From NCBI GenBank assembly GCA_036936605.1, contig JAUPFV010000002.1:203817273-203881272 (forward strand): DNA of 64,000 bases. Reading direction: 5' to 3'. The position numbers were made by a program, and so were the translations under genes. The stretch is from Limnanthes douglasii subsp. nivea (taxonomy: Eukaryota; Streptophyta; Magnoliopsida; Brassicales; Limnanthaceae). Position 1 is the stretch's first letter. Each line of letters opens with the position of its first letter. Positions 34,198 to 46,409 of this stretch are shown here, in pieces. The notes under the pieces are model-generated. The model made no database searches, was not told the origin of the DNA, and saw only the letters and a list, made by a program, of their open reading frames with translations.

Positions 34198-34896
34198 ATG
34201 ACTACCCACATTACCATCATTTGGCGAGCAATAATGAACCATTAGCAGTAGCTCAAATCGATTCTAAATCACACAATGAAGTCTCAGCCTCCAAAAATAA
34301 TATTGATGAAATCTTAGCATGCTTAATACACTACAATCAAATTCAATAACTAAGAGGAAAGCTTAGAGGCAACCTTAACAATAATTACAGTAGTAATCGA
34401 AGAAAGGACCGTTTTAACAAAGGATCCTATACCGATTTGACTAAGAACTTGAGGGAGATTTATGAAAAAAACTAAGGATGTGATAAAGTATAGACGAACA
34501 AAGAACATGTATTCTCCCAAATAGCAAAAAAACAAAAAAAAACCTTTTGCAATATTACAGTGACATTGGGCACTATACTAGAGACTATTAGGCTTTAAAA
34601 GATAAAGTCCTGAACATGGTAGACAAATGAAAAAATTCAGATTTTATAGGAAAAACATACATGAATGACCGGATACATGCTACGATTGAAAATGACCTTC
34701 CAATAAAATATTAAAGGCAAGTGTTAGTTGTGGTCGATGAGCCGAGAGCATTAGAAAGTAATTCTATTATTGACAGGAAAAAGAGGATTATCTGGACCCA
34801 GATCCTAACAGACAAACCATTGGCGTAACTGCAGGTGGAGATTCTTTGTTAAGAATCACAAGGAACTCCAAGAAGAGGTACATAAACTACCTATAG

Positions 34897-35121
34897 GTGC
34901 AACATCAAGACCAAACATCACCACACCTATACCAAAATTCTTACCTAATGTTAGGATTCAATGATAATGACCTAAGGGGAGTTACATCACCTCACCAAGA
35001 TGTTGTATTAATAATTATAAAATTGGAAAGATTAGGAATACAAAGAGTTTTGATTGATAATGAAAGCTTGACCAAAATCTTATACAAGACAGCTTATAAT
35101 AAAATTAGAGGTGCCCCATAG
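34897..35121 (+). pseudogene. Protease remnant of the old Tat-like element
   Basis: Reads GFNDNDLRGVTSPHQDVVL and then RVLIDNESLTKILYKTAYNKI. The younger element has DEDDLRDIIGPHEDVVV and RILVDTGSSANIL. The catalytic D-T-G is D-N-E here, so proteolysis is impossible. Confidence 0.6.
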
Positions 35122-35814
35122 CAAATGTTATTGTGTTGGGTGCCTTGAGTTGGACGTGGTCCCTAACAAATAAGAATTCATAAAAAGAGTATGTTATATG
35201 TCATAATAGTGGATGCACCTTCTCTATATGATATAATATTGGGAATATCATTTATGGTTCACATGAATGAATTAATATCTACATTACATCAATGCCTTGA
35301 GAGTACCCAATCAATATAATTATGGAAATAAAATAAGGAATAATAAAACTTTGAGAGAATGCTATACAACTTCCATAAAGTTAGAAAAATAGAATTTATA
35401 GGGGGTCATGATCATCTTGTATGATATGAATGATCCCAAAAACCCCCGTCTCATAGAACCCGAGAAATAAGTATAGAACATCATGATGAAATGAAGTAAA
35501 GTACTACTTCTCGAGCGAGACATACCTACTAAACTCAGGTATAAATTACTTGACATTTTATAACGTAATTTATATTTGTTTGCTTGGATTGTCCATGATG
35601 TAATAAAGGCCATGATAAAAGTTATATGTCATAGAATATCCATCAACAACAACTTGCGGTTGATAAAACAAAATAAAATTTCATATTCTTAGTAAAAAAG
35701 TAAAGCAATTTTTTGGAAATAGACAAACTCACATTAGTGGAACACATAAGAGAATCAAATTAGTGTGGACATCCAATCCAACTTTAGTAAGAAAAAAGAA
35801 TGGAAAATAGAGGA

Positions 35815-36260
35815 TATGCATGTACTTTACAAATTTAAACAAAGCTTGTCCAAAGGATCTTGTTCCCCTTTCACAAATTGATCAGCTGATAGATGCAACT
35901 TCTGGAAATAAAATGTTATCATTTGTGGATGCTTATTCGGGATACAACCATATCTCAATACATGAAGGTGATAAGGAGAATACTACTTTTATAACCAAAA
36001 TGGGACTCCACTTCTATAAAATAATTCCCTTTGGGCTGAAGAACACCTAAAAATAAGACCTTCCCACATAGCTTTATCAAAACCTATAAGCCTACATTGA
36101 TGACATGCGAGTTATAATCAATCAAGATGAAGATCACTTAGCTTCCTTATCCAAAAACTTCAAAAACCTCAAAAGAATAAACTTCAAACTAAATTCATAG
36201 AAGTGTACCTTTGGTGTAAGGTCTAGAAAGTTCCTAAGCTACATTGTCAATAAAATATCA
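35815..36260 (+). pseudogene. Reverse transcriptase remnant of the old Tat-like element
   Basis: Contains NLNKACPKDLVPLSQIDQLI, MLSFVDAYSGYNHISIHEGD, THFI-type TTFITKMGLHFYKIIPFGLK and, after a stop, AYIDDMRVIINQDEDHLASL. The Y-x-D-D box is kept as YIDDM. Stops follow FGLKNT (36048-36050) and FKLNS. It is clearly homologous to 9850-10330 of the younger element. Confidence 0.7.
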
Positions 36261-36479
36261 TAAATAAAAAAATCTTACTCAACTTTCAAAATTAGCATCT
36301 ATGGTACCTCCCCATTAACATTAAAAAAGTTGAAATACTAGTAAGAATGTTAATTGCGTTGAAAGATTCATCTCAAGATCTTTAGAGAAATGCCTAATTT
36401 TAAAAGGAGTAAGGATGATCAACTGGACTACAATCTGTGAGGAAATTTTAACAACATAAAAAAATTCATACTTCTCCAA

Positions 36480-38148
36480 AGGTTTTAATGAAGTTGAAGT
36501 TGAGAAAAGATTTGTTTATGACTTTAGCAGTCTCAGATTTTGCTATTAGCTTTGCACTCATAATACAAGAAGGAAAAAAGTCTAGATTCATATACTATGT
36601 AAGCAAGTGACTGCTAGATATTAAAACACAATGAGGCTTTATTTCAAGGCTCATACAATTATAGTGCAAATTCATTTCCCCGTAAAAATTGTATTGCAAA
36701 AGCCGATGTGTCTCGAAGGTTGAATTGATGGTTAGTTGAGCTCATAGAATGCAATATAAATTTTGAACAAGAACTCTAGAGTTTAGCTAATATCTCAAAC
36801 ATGGGAAATATTTGTCAATCTATCAAATTTGGTTCCTCTGCTTTGAAGAATGAGACAGAGTATGGGGCTGCAATAGTAGGACTTTAACTAGCAAATATTT
36901 TTGGGGAAAAAAGTAATGATCTTTGTAAACTCTTAGTTTGTAGTCCATTATGATTTATGCCAAACTGAATCTAAAAAAGAGAATCTCATCATATATCAAA
37001 AGGAACTTCGGTGCGAAGCAACCTTGTTTGACCAAATTGCTTTTAAATAAATACAAAGATTATAAAATGTAGGTGTTGGTGCTTTGGCGGATTCAATGTG
37101 TGTCAATTCAACACCATGAGTAAGTTTACAAGAAAAATCATCCATCATTCTATTAACTGTCTCGACTTCGGGAATCGTGTTAATAAAAATGGACGAGGAA
37201 GAAGAATATTAGAGAACCTATATCAAGAGATACTTAGTAGAAAGAAGACTTCATGAAAATAGGGATGAGTCCATGCGTATAAAAATGAAGTCAACAATTT
37301 ATTTCTGGATATTTCGATCCCTTATACAGGTTAGGACTCACTAAAATCTTGCTAAGATGTATTGACCCTGATGAAACATATTTTATGGTAGATGAACTTC
37401 ATGATAGAGAAGAAAATTCTCATAGTGGTAACAAATAATTACATATGAGAATTTTTCTCCACGGATACCAATGGTAACAATCATGTAGAATGCAACAAAA
37501 ACATCATTGGGACACTTGCCAATGTTTTTAAACTCAATATAAATCTCAAACGCTTTGCTGAGGACAATATCAGAAACTATTCACATTAATATATGAAGCT
37601 TTGATATTGTAGGGTCCATTTTAAGAGTTTCAGGAGGAAGGAAAGTTTTATTAATAACAATTAACTATTTCTCTAAGTAGGCAAAAACACGACGACATGT
37701 GAACACCACATCCAAAAACGTTATAAACTTAATCAAATCAAACACATATTTCATATATAGAATACTAAGTTTCATCACAACAGATAATAAAACTCAATTC
37801 AAAAATAAAAGACTCATATAAGATTGTTCAACAAAAGGTATATAACAAAAATTATCTTATCACTTCATCCAAATGAAAATGATCAAGTGAAGGTTACTAA
37901 CAGAATAATAACAGATGATATCATGAAGATGTTTGAAAGAAAAATATGAAATTTGTATGATTTCCTACAAGACGTTTTATGGTCTTATAAAACCACTCCA
38001 AGAACTACAACAACCAAGACATTTTTTCCATTTGATGTATGGGTGGAAGCAGCCGTACCAGCAGAAATTGCTATGCTTTCTTATAAAATATAAACTTATG
38101 AAGAAGAAAGTAACTCAGAATCAAAGAGGTGCGACCTGGATGTATTAA
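36480..38148 (+). pseudogene. RNase H and integrase remnants of the old Tat-like element
   Basis: Around 36495-36610 the text reads DLFMTLAVSDFAISFALIIQE and YYVSK, the RT-connected RNase H. Around 37620-37700 and 37780-37930 are integrase-like pieces (ISLSR, TTDNKTQFKNKRL, SYHFIQMKMIK). From 37933 a 71-codon frame keeps a trace of the LWSYKTTPRTTT region. Stops and frameshifts are frequent, so domain limits are approximate. Confidence 0.5.
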
Positions 38149-39099
38149 ATAAAAAAGAGTAAAATCTCATCTAGGGTTTGAGTACTACAACAATTTAATG
38201 AGTAATATATACAACTCCAAGTTTCACTTTTGAAACTTCATCGTATGAGATAAAATAATTAAAAGAGTCTTAATTCATACAAAATATAAGAGCCTCGAAA
38301 AGCTAAGTCAAAAGTGGAAATACCATATACAATAGAAGTAAATTTTATGTGAGGAACATACAAACTGTTAGATGAGCAAGAAAATCCTCAAAACGCATAG
38401 AATATAAAGTGTCTCAAGCTCTACAACTCTTAATAAGATTTAGCTAATTTTCTTATCATGTATCAATGTTTTATTTAATTCTTATAAGGGGTATAATATT
38501 TCCTACCTTGGTGGCGTGAGAAGGTTTTGGAGGCATATGACATTAATAAAATATTTTTTACCCTTTAGAAAGTCTCAAAAGTTTACGACTTCATCCAACA
38601 AAAATAAAGCAAATGATAGGATGATTATAAAAGTAATCATCAAGACTTTAAGAAGTCTTTTAATCTATACAAAAGAAGTCAAGTCTGAGATGATTTTAAA
38701 AGTAGTCCTCAACCACTTAGGGAGTACAGGTACCTAAAAAAGAAGAAGATATGTCTGAGATAATTCTAAAAATCAGTCTTCAACTATTCAGTAAGTCTAA
38801 GTATCCTTAAAAACCCAGATAGATAAGTCTCGGATGATTCCAAAAATAACCACTCACACTACAAAGAGTCCAAGTACCCCTATATCAAAGCAAAACAAAA
38901 ACATATGTAAGATTATTTCAAAAGTAGTCTTAACAGATTTTAAGGAGTCATGAACCCTTCAAATAAACAACATACAATATTTAGATAATTTTATACCCAA
39001 TCCAAATAAGACACCCATGTGTTTCTCAAAAAACTTTTTGCTTTTGGAATTAATCACTCTAATTGGAACAACAAAGTAATAGACGTACCGCTGTTGTTG

Positions 39100-39710
39100 A
39101 ATCCAGATAATTTATCTTTCTTTAACCTCACTCTAGCAGCTTTAACAGTTTTAGCCTAAGCCTCAATTGGTTTGACATCAGTTTTATTCATTGGAGAATA
39201 CTTCAAAATATCATTCTTCGCATGAAAACTCTCAACTTTTATGGATTTGGAAGAATGATTAACATGTGAGGATCTTATAACAGTGGGTCCTCGGGCAACC
39301 GTCTTAGTCTTATATGTCTATGGACCAAAAATTCTCTAGCTACAGAAATATTACACCACGGGCCACTAGAAATATAACGTTCTGGAACCATATAAGATTT
39401 ATAAGCACACAACCATTGTTCAACCTTCTTGCAAGTGACATATTGATTCTTATCATGTGAAAATTGACTTTTGTATGACCTCTCAGAACTAGAGGTATTA
39501 TTAAAAACAAATCTAAACAAAGATACACTCATGAACTAAAAAAACAAAATCACATAAAAGATAAAATTTTACTTTAGAAAATCCAAGTGCGAGAGAAAAT
39601 AAATTTATATTATTTCGTTCTAACCTAGTCGCGCGAGACAAAAACAACTCTTTCTTTGATATTCTATTACAATCATGAAGGCTTTGAAAGGTCTTCGCAC
39701 CACTATTCAT
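39100..39710 (-). pseudogene. Possible antisense-gene remnant in the old Tat-like element
   Basis: Downstream of the integrase remnant, two - strand frames (39513-39710, 39275-39532) and a further Lys-rich stretch near 39100-39165 (KAARVRLKKDKLSG) occupy the place where the younger element has its antisense gene. I see no motif that proves homology; position and strand are the only links. It could be chance open frames. Confidence 0.25.
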
Positions 39711-40990
39711 GATAAATAAAAATAAGAGATTTCAATTCTACTATAAATTTTCATCATGACAAAAAAATTCCAACACTACTTTTTTTGAAACTCTAGTATG
39801 ATGATCGCCGTTAATATATCCCAAGCATTCGACACAAGCTGATAAAAAAAAGCGTAATAAATGTCGGCTAAAAAAACCAAAAACTCATTTGTAAAATATA
39901 CGTAAAAAATCTATTTTATGAGTTCAAGTGTTTAAGGGGGTTTTTATGAGCCATAAATACCATATCTCAACGTTAAAGAGAATTTTCCCCTCTTTATGTG
40001 AATCTTTGATTTTAAATTTTTTATTTTTACCATTTTAGAGAAGAAAGATAAAACAATAAACTTTATAAAGCTAGAAGTGAAGCAAAAAGTTAGAGCTTCA
40101 TAGTACAATAATGGAAGGAATTCTTAAAAAAAGAAAAAAAAGTACATCTATTTAAAAAAAAAATGTGATTGAATATACACATTTCAAGTATTTAAATTAA
40201 CGATCGATATCATTATGTATAAGCGGTTTAGATAACGAAAGTCCAAACTGTCAGCATGCGTGGAATTAAAAAAAAAATACGCTCTCTCCGACTCAATCTA
40301 ACTACGCATGCAATTGGAAAAACCAACACTTTATATTTCAACTTCAACTTAAAACAAATCAAGCTTCGGCCAAAAATGAAAACAAACTAAATATTACAAC
40401 AATAATATCTATATAAGTCCCAACCCAAACTTCAAGTCCGAAATTCTTTATTTTGGAGTTGCTAGTTCTTCATCCTTGAAAATGACTAGTATATTATTCT
40501 CGTATCTTTATAGACAAATATTATTTTGGGAGTTAGTCTTTCGTATTCTCAAAATAACTACAAGGCTACTCTCATATCTCTGATAAATCTGAAGCAAATT
40601 TGAATCAGTTTTCTTCAAAGTAAATTCCTCTTTTAACTTCCTGTCAGTCTTAAATATATATTTTTTTGGCTTACGAGATCACTTGGCTATCGGTAAATAA
40701 AAAAAAAATCAACTTTCTTTTCTCTTCTATAGAAAAGAATTATTATAAAAAAAGAAATTGAATCGGCGAAATTTTCAATGAAACAAATATAGAATCAGCC
40801 GATCTAAACAAAATTGAACATCAACTTTCAGCTTCAAAAATAATAAATGACACAACCTCCGACAACATCATAAATTTGTCAAATGTCTCGACTAAAAGAA
40901 AAGTTCAAAATTCCAAATCGTCTTTTAACTGTCCCGCAAAGACAATTCCTAAAGAAAGAAATTAACCCCAATACTGAACACTGTCTAAAG
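39711..40990. other. No gene; imperfect duplication
   Basis: AT-rich DNA without a gene. Two diverged copies of an about 55-bp unit occur near 40470-40530 and 40535-40595 (both end 'ctc(g/a)tatct' followed by 'ataaat/agacaaat'). This may be internal sequence of the old element. Confidence 0.4.
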
Positions 40991-41710
40991 ATAATAAAAA
41001 TTAGGTAAAAATGTAACCAAATAGACATTAACTCTAAGATTATACTCAAAACTATTAACTCAAATTAATAAAAGATTGAATAAGATATGGATAGATAATT
41101 TTTTATTAAATATTTAATTCTATACATAAAAAATAAAAACCAAAAATTAGAAGGCTACTAAATTTCTGAGGTTTATATTTGTTTCTCTACGGCTACATGA
41201 GATCCTATATCCATATTACCGACTCCAAATTTCGCTCCCCAATATTTATCTCTTAAAAAATTTAAAAATTCTGACTGAAATAGATCATGGTCAGTACTAT
41301 CCAATCGGTTTAAATTCCACACCAATAAATTCTGTTCTTATGCTAAACATACCAGTTATACAAGAAGGGATCGAAAATTTGTAGTGTAAATTTTTGGAAA
41401 TGGAACATACTCATTTGTTCCTTTCTCTTTATCAAAGAGGGGTAGCAAATATCTAACTATGATATCAAGTTTAGATGCTGCAGGTTAATTCCAACACGGT
41501 CCAGAATACTAAAATAAATGCAACACACAATCAACGATATGAATAACTAGGACTTATTTTTTATCTACACAATATGCTTTAGGGTTGGTTTTACATTCCT
41601 AACCCTTCCTCACCTTACACACCGAACTCCCTACTTTAAGATGTCTACTCATTTGAGGGTATAAGAACAAACAACCAATGTACTGTCGGGGAAAAGTAAT
41701 ATCTGATATT

Positions 41711-44700
41711 TTAGCCTTCAGATTGATCAGCAGGATTGCCGTGTTTTTCTTGTTCAGCAATGATCATAAGCATCTCGAGGCGTTTATCAAAAAGCAACGC
41801 ACTTTCATCCCTCTGGTCAAGCTCAGCAGCTTCAACTTCAAGCCATTTCTCTCTCAGATCATCAAGGAGATTTGCTTGATCTGTTGGATTCAGTGCAGCA
41901 CCTGGTGCACTTGGAACCGTTGTCCGAAATGTGGAATCACCAGACGGTGGAGGCAGTGTTAAAAGCATTGCTCGAAATTCACGTGTTTCAGCAAATATCT
42001 CAAAGTTAGCGGCAACCATATCTAGGCAATACTCTCTTATCTTCAAAACACAATACCTACATAAACAAGTTGATACATATATTTATGATTAATCCCGGAC
42101 TACCAAATATGTACCTTGTTATAATAGCTGCAGACAAGCTTCAATCTAGAAGGATTTCAATGATGAGCGGAAGCAAAAAGAAATAGGGGTGTGAGCCACC
42201 CAAATAGTTCGAGTTCGATGTTCGAATCGATTGGATAATGTGCTCAAGCTCAAGCTTCTATATAGGCTTGAATGTCTCCACATCATGTACGAACTATTTA
42301 CAACCAGCTTAAAATCTATCTTAAGCTCAAGTTTGTACAGGTAATGTTTGAATTCATATTGAATAATATCATAAATAAGTTAAGTTATTATTTTTAGTAT
42401 AACAATAGTAATTTTCAAAAAGTATTTCAATACACCTCGGTTCAAGCTCGTATATTTAAATGATTTGGAGCCCCTCAAGTTTAAAGCAAGCCTAAACAAT
42501 AGAAGTCGACTCAAACCCGAATACCTCTTATTGCTGAGCTAGCTCGAATAGCCAAATATTCGGCTCGGTTCGAGTCTAGCTCTGCAGTAAGGAACATGAG
42601 TACCCCCTTAACCATTGGCTCTATTTTTCTTCAAATCACACCCTCAACTATATTTTGGCAACCATCCCTAGAAATGTCTGTTTTTATTGCATTCAACCTC
42701 CTAAAATATTGACTTTAGTTTTAAGGCACCACCTAAATTAATGAATTAAATTCAAACTCGTGAAAGTTTAATGTCTATTTGTGTTAAATAAAGAGTCCAA
42801 GGGGTGATAAGATACCAAAAATTTCTTATTTGAAAAGGAAGAAAAATAGAAGCAGATGGTCGAGTTTCTCTAAGAATTGAAATGTAAACATCCGTTCCCA
42901 AATTCAGTACTAAACAGTCATATCTAAATGATTTATTCACAATCAAGACACAGCACATTGATCAATATATTTGAACGAGAGGATAAATAAGAAAGAAACG
43001 CATACATATCTGATAAGATAAGCCAATGGCACACTTCGGCTGGTGAGACGTTTTCCAGGTATGGCAACAGCACGTCAGCTACAGCACGCTTAAGAGGAAA
43101 CAATAGATATCGAGAGGCAGCATCAAACATTTCCTCTGCTTGATGCGGATCAATCGTTTTCAAACTATCGGTGTACCTGAAACAATAACACTAGAATTTT
43201 AGTCACTACACACACAACTAAGCTGCTATGGTTAGATTGAGAAATTTTGCGAGTTAGGGAAAACGGGTTTAACTAACTATTTTATTTTAAAATAGACGAC
43301 ACTTACATATACTCGATCATTTTCTCAAAAGCCTCCATACTCAAATCATGTTCTTCAAGGTACGGAATGGAAGTAGTTGGTAATGCATCTTTCCCTTCAT
43401 GGAAGTCCTTAATACGAGATAACCTTGCTTTAAAATACTCTGATCTCGAAGCTAAAACAACCTGATGGCAGCGAAAAGCCTTCTTATCAACTCTCACACA
43501 AACATCTGCAAGGTCATCCACTGAATCAGTAATTCTCAAAGCACCTAAGCCATCCACGTTGCTGTCTGGATAAGTGTGCATGATGGAATTCGCAAGGGAT
43601 GTTTGAAGGACGCGATGTAAAGCAGCAGGAAGCCGATCATCTTCAGGAAGTGATGTACTCTGTAAGATAAACCTTTTTTGAGAATTTTGAATATCGCTCA
43701 AGGCTTTGTAATCTGCATATTTTTGGTGAATCAGTTCTTTTTCTAGACTCTTTTGTAATGACTCGCATTTGCACACTTTGCAGATTCTCACAACGTCTTC
43801 CATGTCATCCACTGCAGTTTCAAGCCTGTCTGAATAAAAGAAGTGGAGGAGATTATAAAGAGCCGAATAAGATAGCTTCTCCTTCGAGAATCTTACTTCT
43901 CTGCGGTGTTTCCATTCAGTCTCGAACTTTCTCTTAAAGAAAGCGGAACGGGCACTTAATATAACCCGATGAGCTTCTATAGGTCTACCTTGTACGTAAA
44001 ACACCACATCTGAAGGGAACTGATTGTAAATCGACTGATCACTTGGTGATATACCTATATAGAATAAGAAAAAATTATTCTGCATCAAACCACTTTGAAA
44101 CAATCATGTGACTAACTCGAAGGTTATGTCTTCAGACGCAAAATAGAACTCAAAGTCAAATTTTCACAAAATGATACCATCATTTTTAACCAAAAAACAC
44201 TACATAAGCATTCCATACTACTTAATCACGCAGCTTAGAGAGTGAAACTGTTGACTAATCTACTAGCGAATGCAGAGGAGGCAAACTCGATTGTATTATT
44301 ACATTCGCAAAAGAATGAATTATATAGAAAGACTATTCTAGATACATAAGCTCCAGTCCTAACAGCAATTGATGTATGTACACAACTAGAGGTTGTAGAT
44401 AAGTACCTGAAACTTGTAAATGAGCATCAGGCTGCTTCAAAGAAGCTCTGTTACTCCCACAGCTCAAGAAAGTATCCCTTAGACTGGCTTGTAACGCACC
44501 CAGCGGAGGTGGCCTGGCCTCGAAAGCTTTAAGAAGCTTCCTGACCTTCAAATTAAGAGCGGCGTAGTGGCACCGGTCGCCGTCAAACGTGTGTTCATTG
44601 CAGATTGCACCGCTCTCTAGAAGCATTTTCGCGGCGTCGAGGTGGCCGGCGAGACACGCGTAGTATAGCCCCACCGAGTCCCACCGGTCGCGGGCGTTGA

Positions 44701-44878
44701 CGTTGACGCCCGTCTCGAGGAGGTAATGGAGTCGTTCGACGTCGCCAGCGCGGGATGCCTCAAAAACATCGCCGTTTGGGACTTTTTTGAGCGGGACGGA
44801 GGAGGTGAAATCCGAGGGGTCGAGGTCGATTTCGTCGAGGTACGGGTCGATTGTTATACGGTTCGGGTTGGGAGGCAT
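41711..44878 (-). CDS. Ankyrin repeat and double BTB/POZ protein (ABTB1/BPOZ-like)
   Basis: Proteins of this kind use BTB domains to bind CUL3 or partners and ankyrin repeats to bind targets; plant members are poorly characterised. Exons on the - strand: 44878-44407, 44054-43307, 43176-43006, 42056-41711. All introns are GT..AG, phases agree, total 578 residues. Residues 36-110: two ankyrin repeats ([39 protein letters not shown]). Residues 165-270: BTB 1 ([20 protein letters not shown]). Residues 325-430: BTB 2 ([20 protein letters not shown], then [14 protein letters not shown]). A BACK-like helical region ([20 protein letters not shown], then [10 protein letters not shown]) and a charged C terminus follow. 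The start ATG (44876-44878) opens [17 protein letters not shown] recall an Arabidopsis protein of the same layout (At2g04740). Intact. Confidence 0.9.
42130..42600. repeat. Dispersed repeat in the last intron of the ankyrin/BTB gene
   Basis: The 949-bp intron (42057-43005) contains phrases such as tcaagctcaagctt, gctcgaatagcc and ttcggctcggttcgagtc, a self-similar 'gctcgag' composition common in dispersed plant repeats. Type and ends unclear. Confidence 0.3.
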
Positions 44879-45044
44879 CGGGTTTAGGGATGAATGGAAA
44901 AGAATGGATGCATTGTTATTTGCGGGAGCTTGGTGGTAGAAGACTGACCACCATTTCTGTGGCGGTTTGGAGTGGGGTTATTTTCGTAAAAAGAGAAGAA
45001 TAATTAAGAAAGGGACTGGGCTATATGTAGCTCTAGTTTTGTCC
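44879..45044. promoter_or_regulatory. Presumed promoter / 5' region of the ankyrin/BTB gene
   Basis: Directly upstream of the ATG at 44878 on the - strand and without any other gene. No TATA box is convincing, as is common for such genes. Confidence 0.3.
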
Positions 45045-45200
45045 CTAAGGGTAGCCCATGTGGTTGGGTATATCATTCTTATGACCAAAATGTCATGAGT
45101 TCGAGTCCCAGCTGCGGGTTCCTCTGAAATTTTCAACTTACTTTTATTTAAAGCAATACATATTTCATCGTCTATTTATATATAAAATAGTATTTATGAT
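45045..45200 (+). mobile_element. tRNA-like SINE candidate
   Basis: A pol III A-box-like TAGCCCATGTGG (45052-45063) is followed 34 bp later by a B-box AGTTCGAGTCC (45098-45108). This is the internal promoter layout of tRNAs and tRNA-derived SINEs. The rest does not fold into a convincing full cloverleaf, and a non-tRNA 3' part follows, which favours a SINE or tRNA pseudogene over a working tRNA. Confidence 0.45.
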
Positions 45201-45344
45201 TAATTACCCCATAAAAAACTAAACTACCCAAAGATAATATATTAAAAGAATAATAATATATTGAATATAAACTTAAATTTAGTAACAAATTTATAAAACA
45301 TATTTATTATTTACTATTTATATTTATTTTAATTTATAATAATT

Positions 45345-45540
45345 TTTTTACCGTAGAAACTCGATAAATTGATATTCGATTATTTAAAAAACTCTCAAAG
45401 ATAATATTTTTGGCCAGCCCCGATTCGGGGATAGGGTATTAAATTAATAATTCGCTAAAATTATAAGATAATACATTTTTGATAATTTCTTTAGACCCCG
45501 TATAAAATATAAATTAATAATTACTTATATATAGCATATT
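45345..45540. mobile_element. Possible pogo/Tigger-type MITE
   Basis: The text 'tagaaactcgataaattgat', then ggccagccccgattcgggg and 'taaattaataattcgc', resembles the 'aaattaataat.. (g)gtcccga' repeats that accompany pogo-like elements in plant genomes. Recognition is by memory of composition; no clean inverted ends or TA duplication were defined. Confidence 0.3.
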
Positions 45541-46019
45541 ACATGAATGATTTATGAAGGTTTCTTGAAAGATGACTCAATTGTTTTTTGTTTTTTTTTT
45601 GTTGAAATCAATTTCCCTTTGAATCTCGTCTCAAATTTTCCTTAGCATGGTACGAACTTCTGGTGTTGTTTTCTCATAGCTCAACAATAAATTTTTCAAT
45701 GCGATTGACGCTTTAATAGCTTCGTTGACTGTGGTTGGATATCCTACCTTAAATATAAATATAAACAAATGTTTTATATCACATGTATCAAGTTTTGAAT
45801 GTATCATTGCAAAACTGAATCTAAACTTAACAATTCAGATTGCATAGTTAGAAGAATCCAAACTAAAAAATTCAAATTGCATAGTTAAAGAGAAAGTAAG
45901 AAAAAAGACTGAGGAATCTACAAAACAATTCATATTTCATAGTTAAAGAGAAAGTAAGGGAAAAATTGTGTAAACATGTATATTTATTAATGAGTGGTTT
46001 GAAACAATAGTCTTTAATG

Positions 46020-46250
46020 AGACTATATTTTTTTAATACCGCTAATTAGCAGTATTAAACTAAAACAGCTAATTAGCAGTTTTAAATTTTTAACAGTATT
46101 AACCTAATTTTTTAGCAGTTTTAATTTTTTTCCGAAACATATCATATAGACCACTTGTTTGGTTCGTCTCGTAAATATAAACACAACAATGGTTTCAGTT
46201 TTATTTTTGAAAATATAAATCAAAAGATACGAACTTTACAAAAAAAAAAG
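46020..46250. repeat. Dispersed AT-rich repeat, copy 2
   Basis: Short units of 'gctaattagcagt(a/t)ttaaa' are followed by ccgaaacatatcatatagacc, ttgtttggttcgtctcgtaa and agatacgaacttt. The order parallels 2950-3140 and the arms at 3860-3975 and 4309-4430. Confidence 0.5.
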
Positions 46251-46409
46251 AAAAAATATATTTTTTTGTTAGAAATTACTCGATAATATTACAAACAAAG
46301 GTATTATAGTATTTTGGTAGATGATTGGTACCAAATTTGGATAATCATCATATTTAGTATAAAATGTTTATTTTAAACTAATATTGGAACTTATATGAGA
46401 GTCTCCCAA

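Larger units (their letters stand above)
32675..41290 (+). mobile_element. Old, heavily decayed Tat-like Ty3/gypsy element
   Basis: Gag, protease, reverse transcriptase, RNase H and integrase remnants lie in order on the + strand between about 33600 and 38110, followed by a post-integrase motif (38488-38540) shared with the younger element. AT-rich blocks at 32675-32935 and 40995-41285 share an order of short matches (for example accaaatag/atcaaatag, then ctattaactc, then gatcctatatcc-like text) and are candidate LTRs. If so, the element is about 8.6 kb. The ends are uncertain. Confidence 0.55.

Noticed and set aside
45045..45125. A functional tRNA gene
   Set aside because: A- and B-box are present but the acceptor and anticodon stems do not pair well; SINE or tRNA pseudogene fits better.
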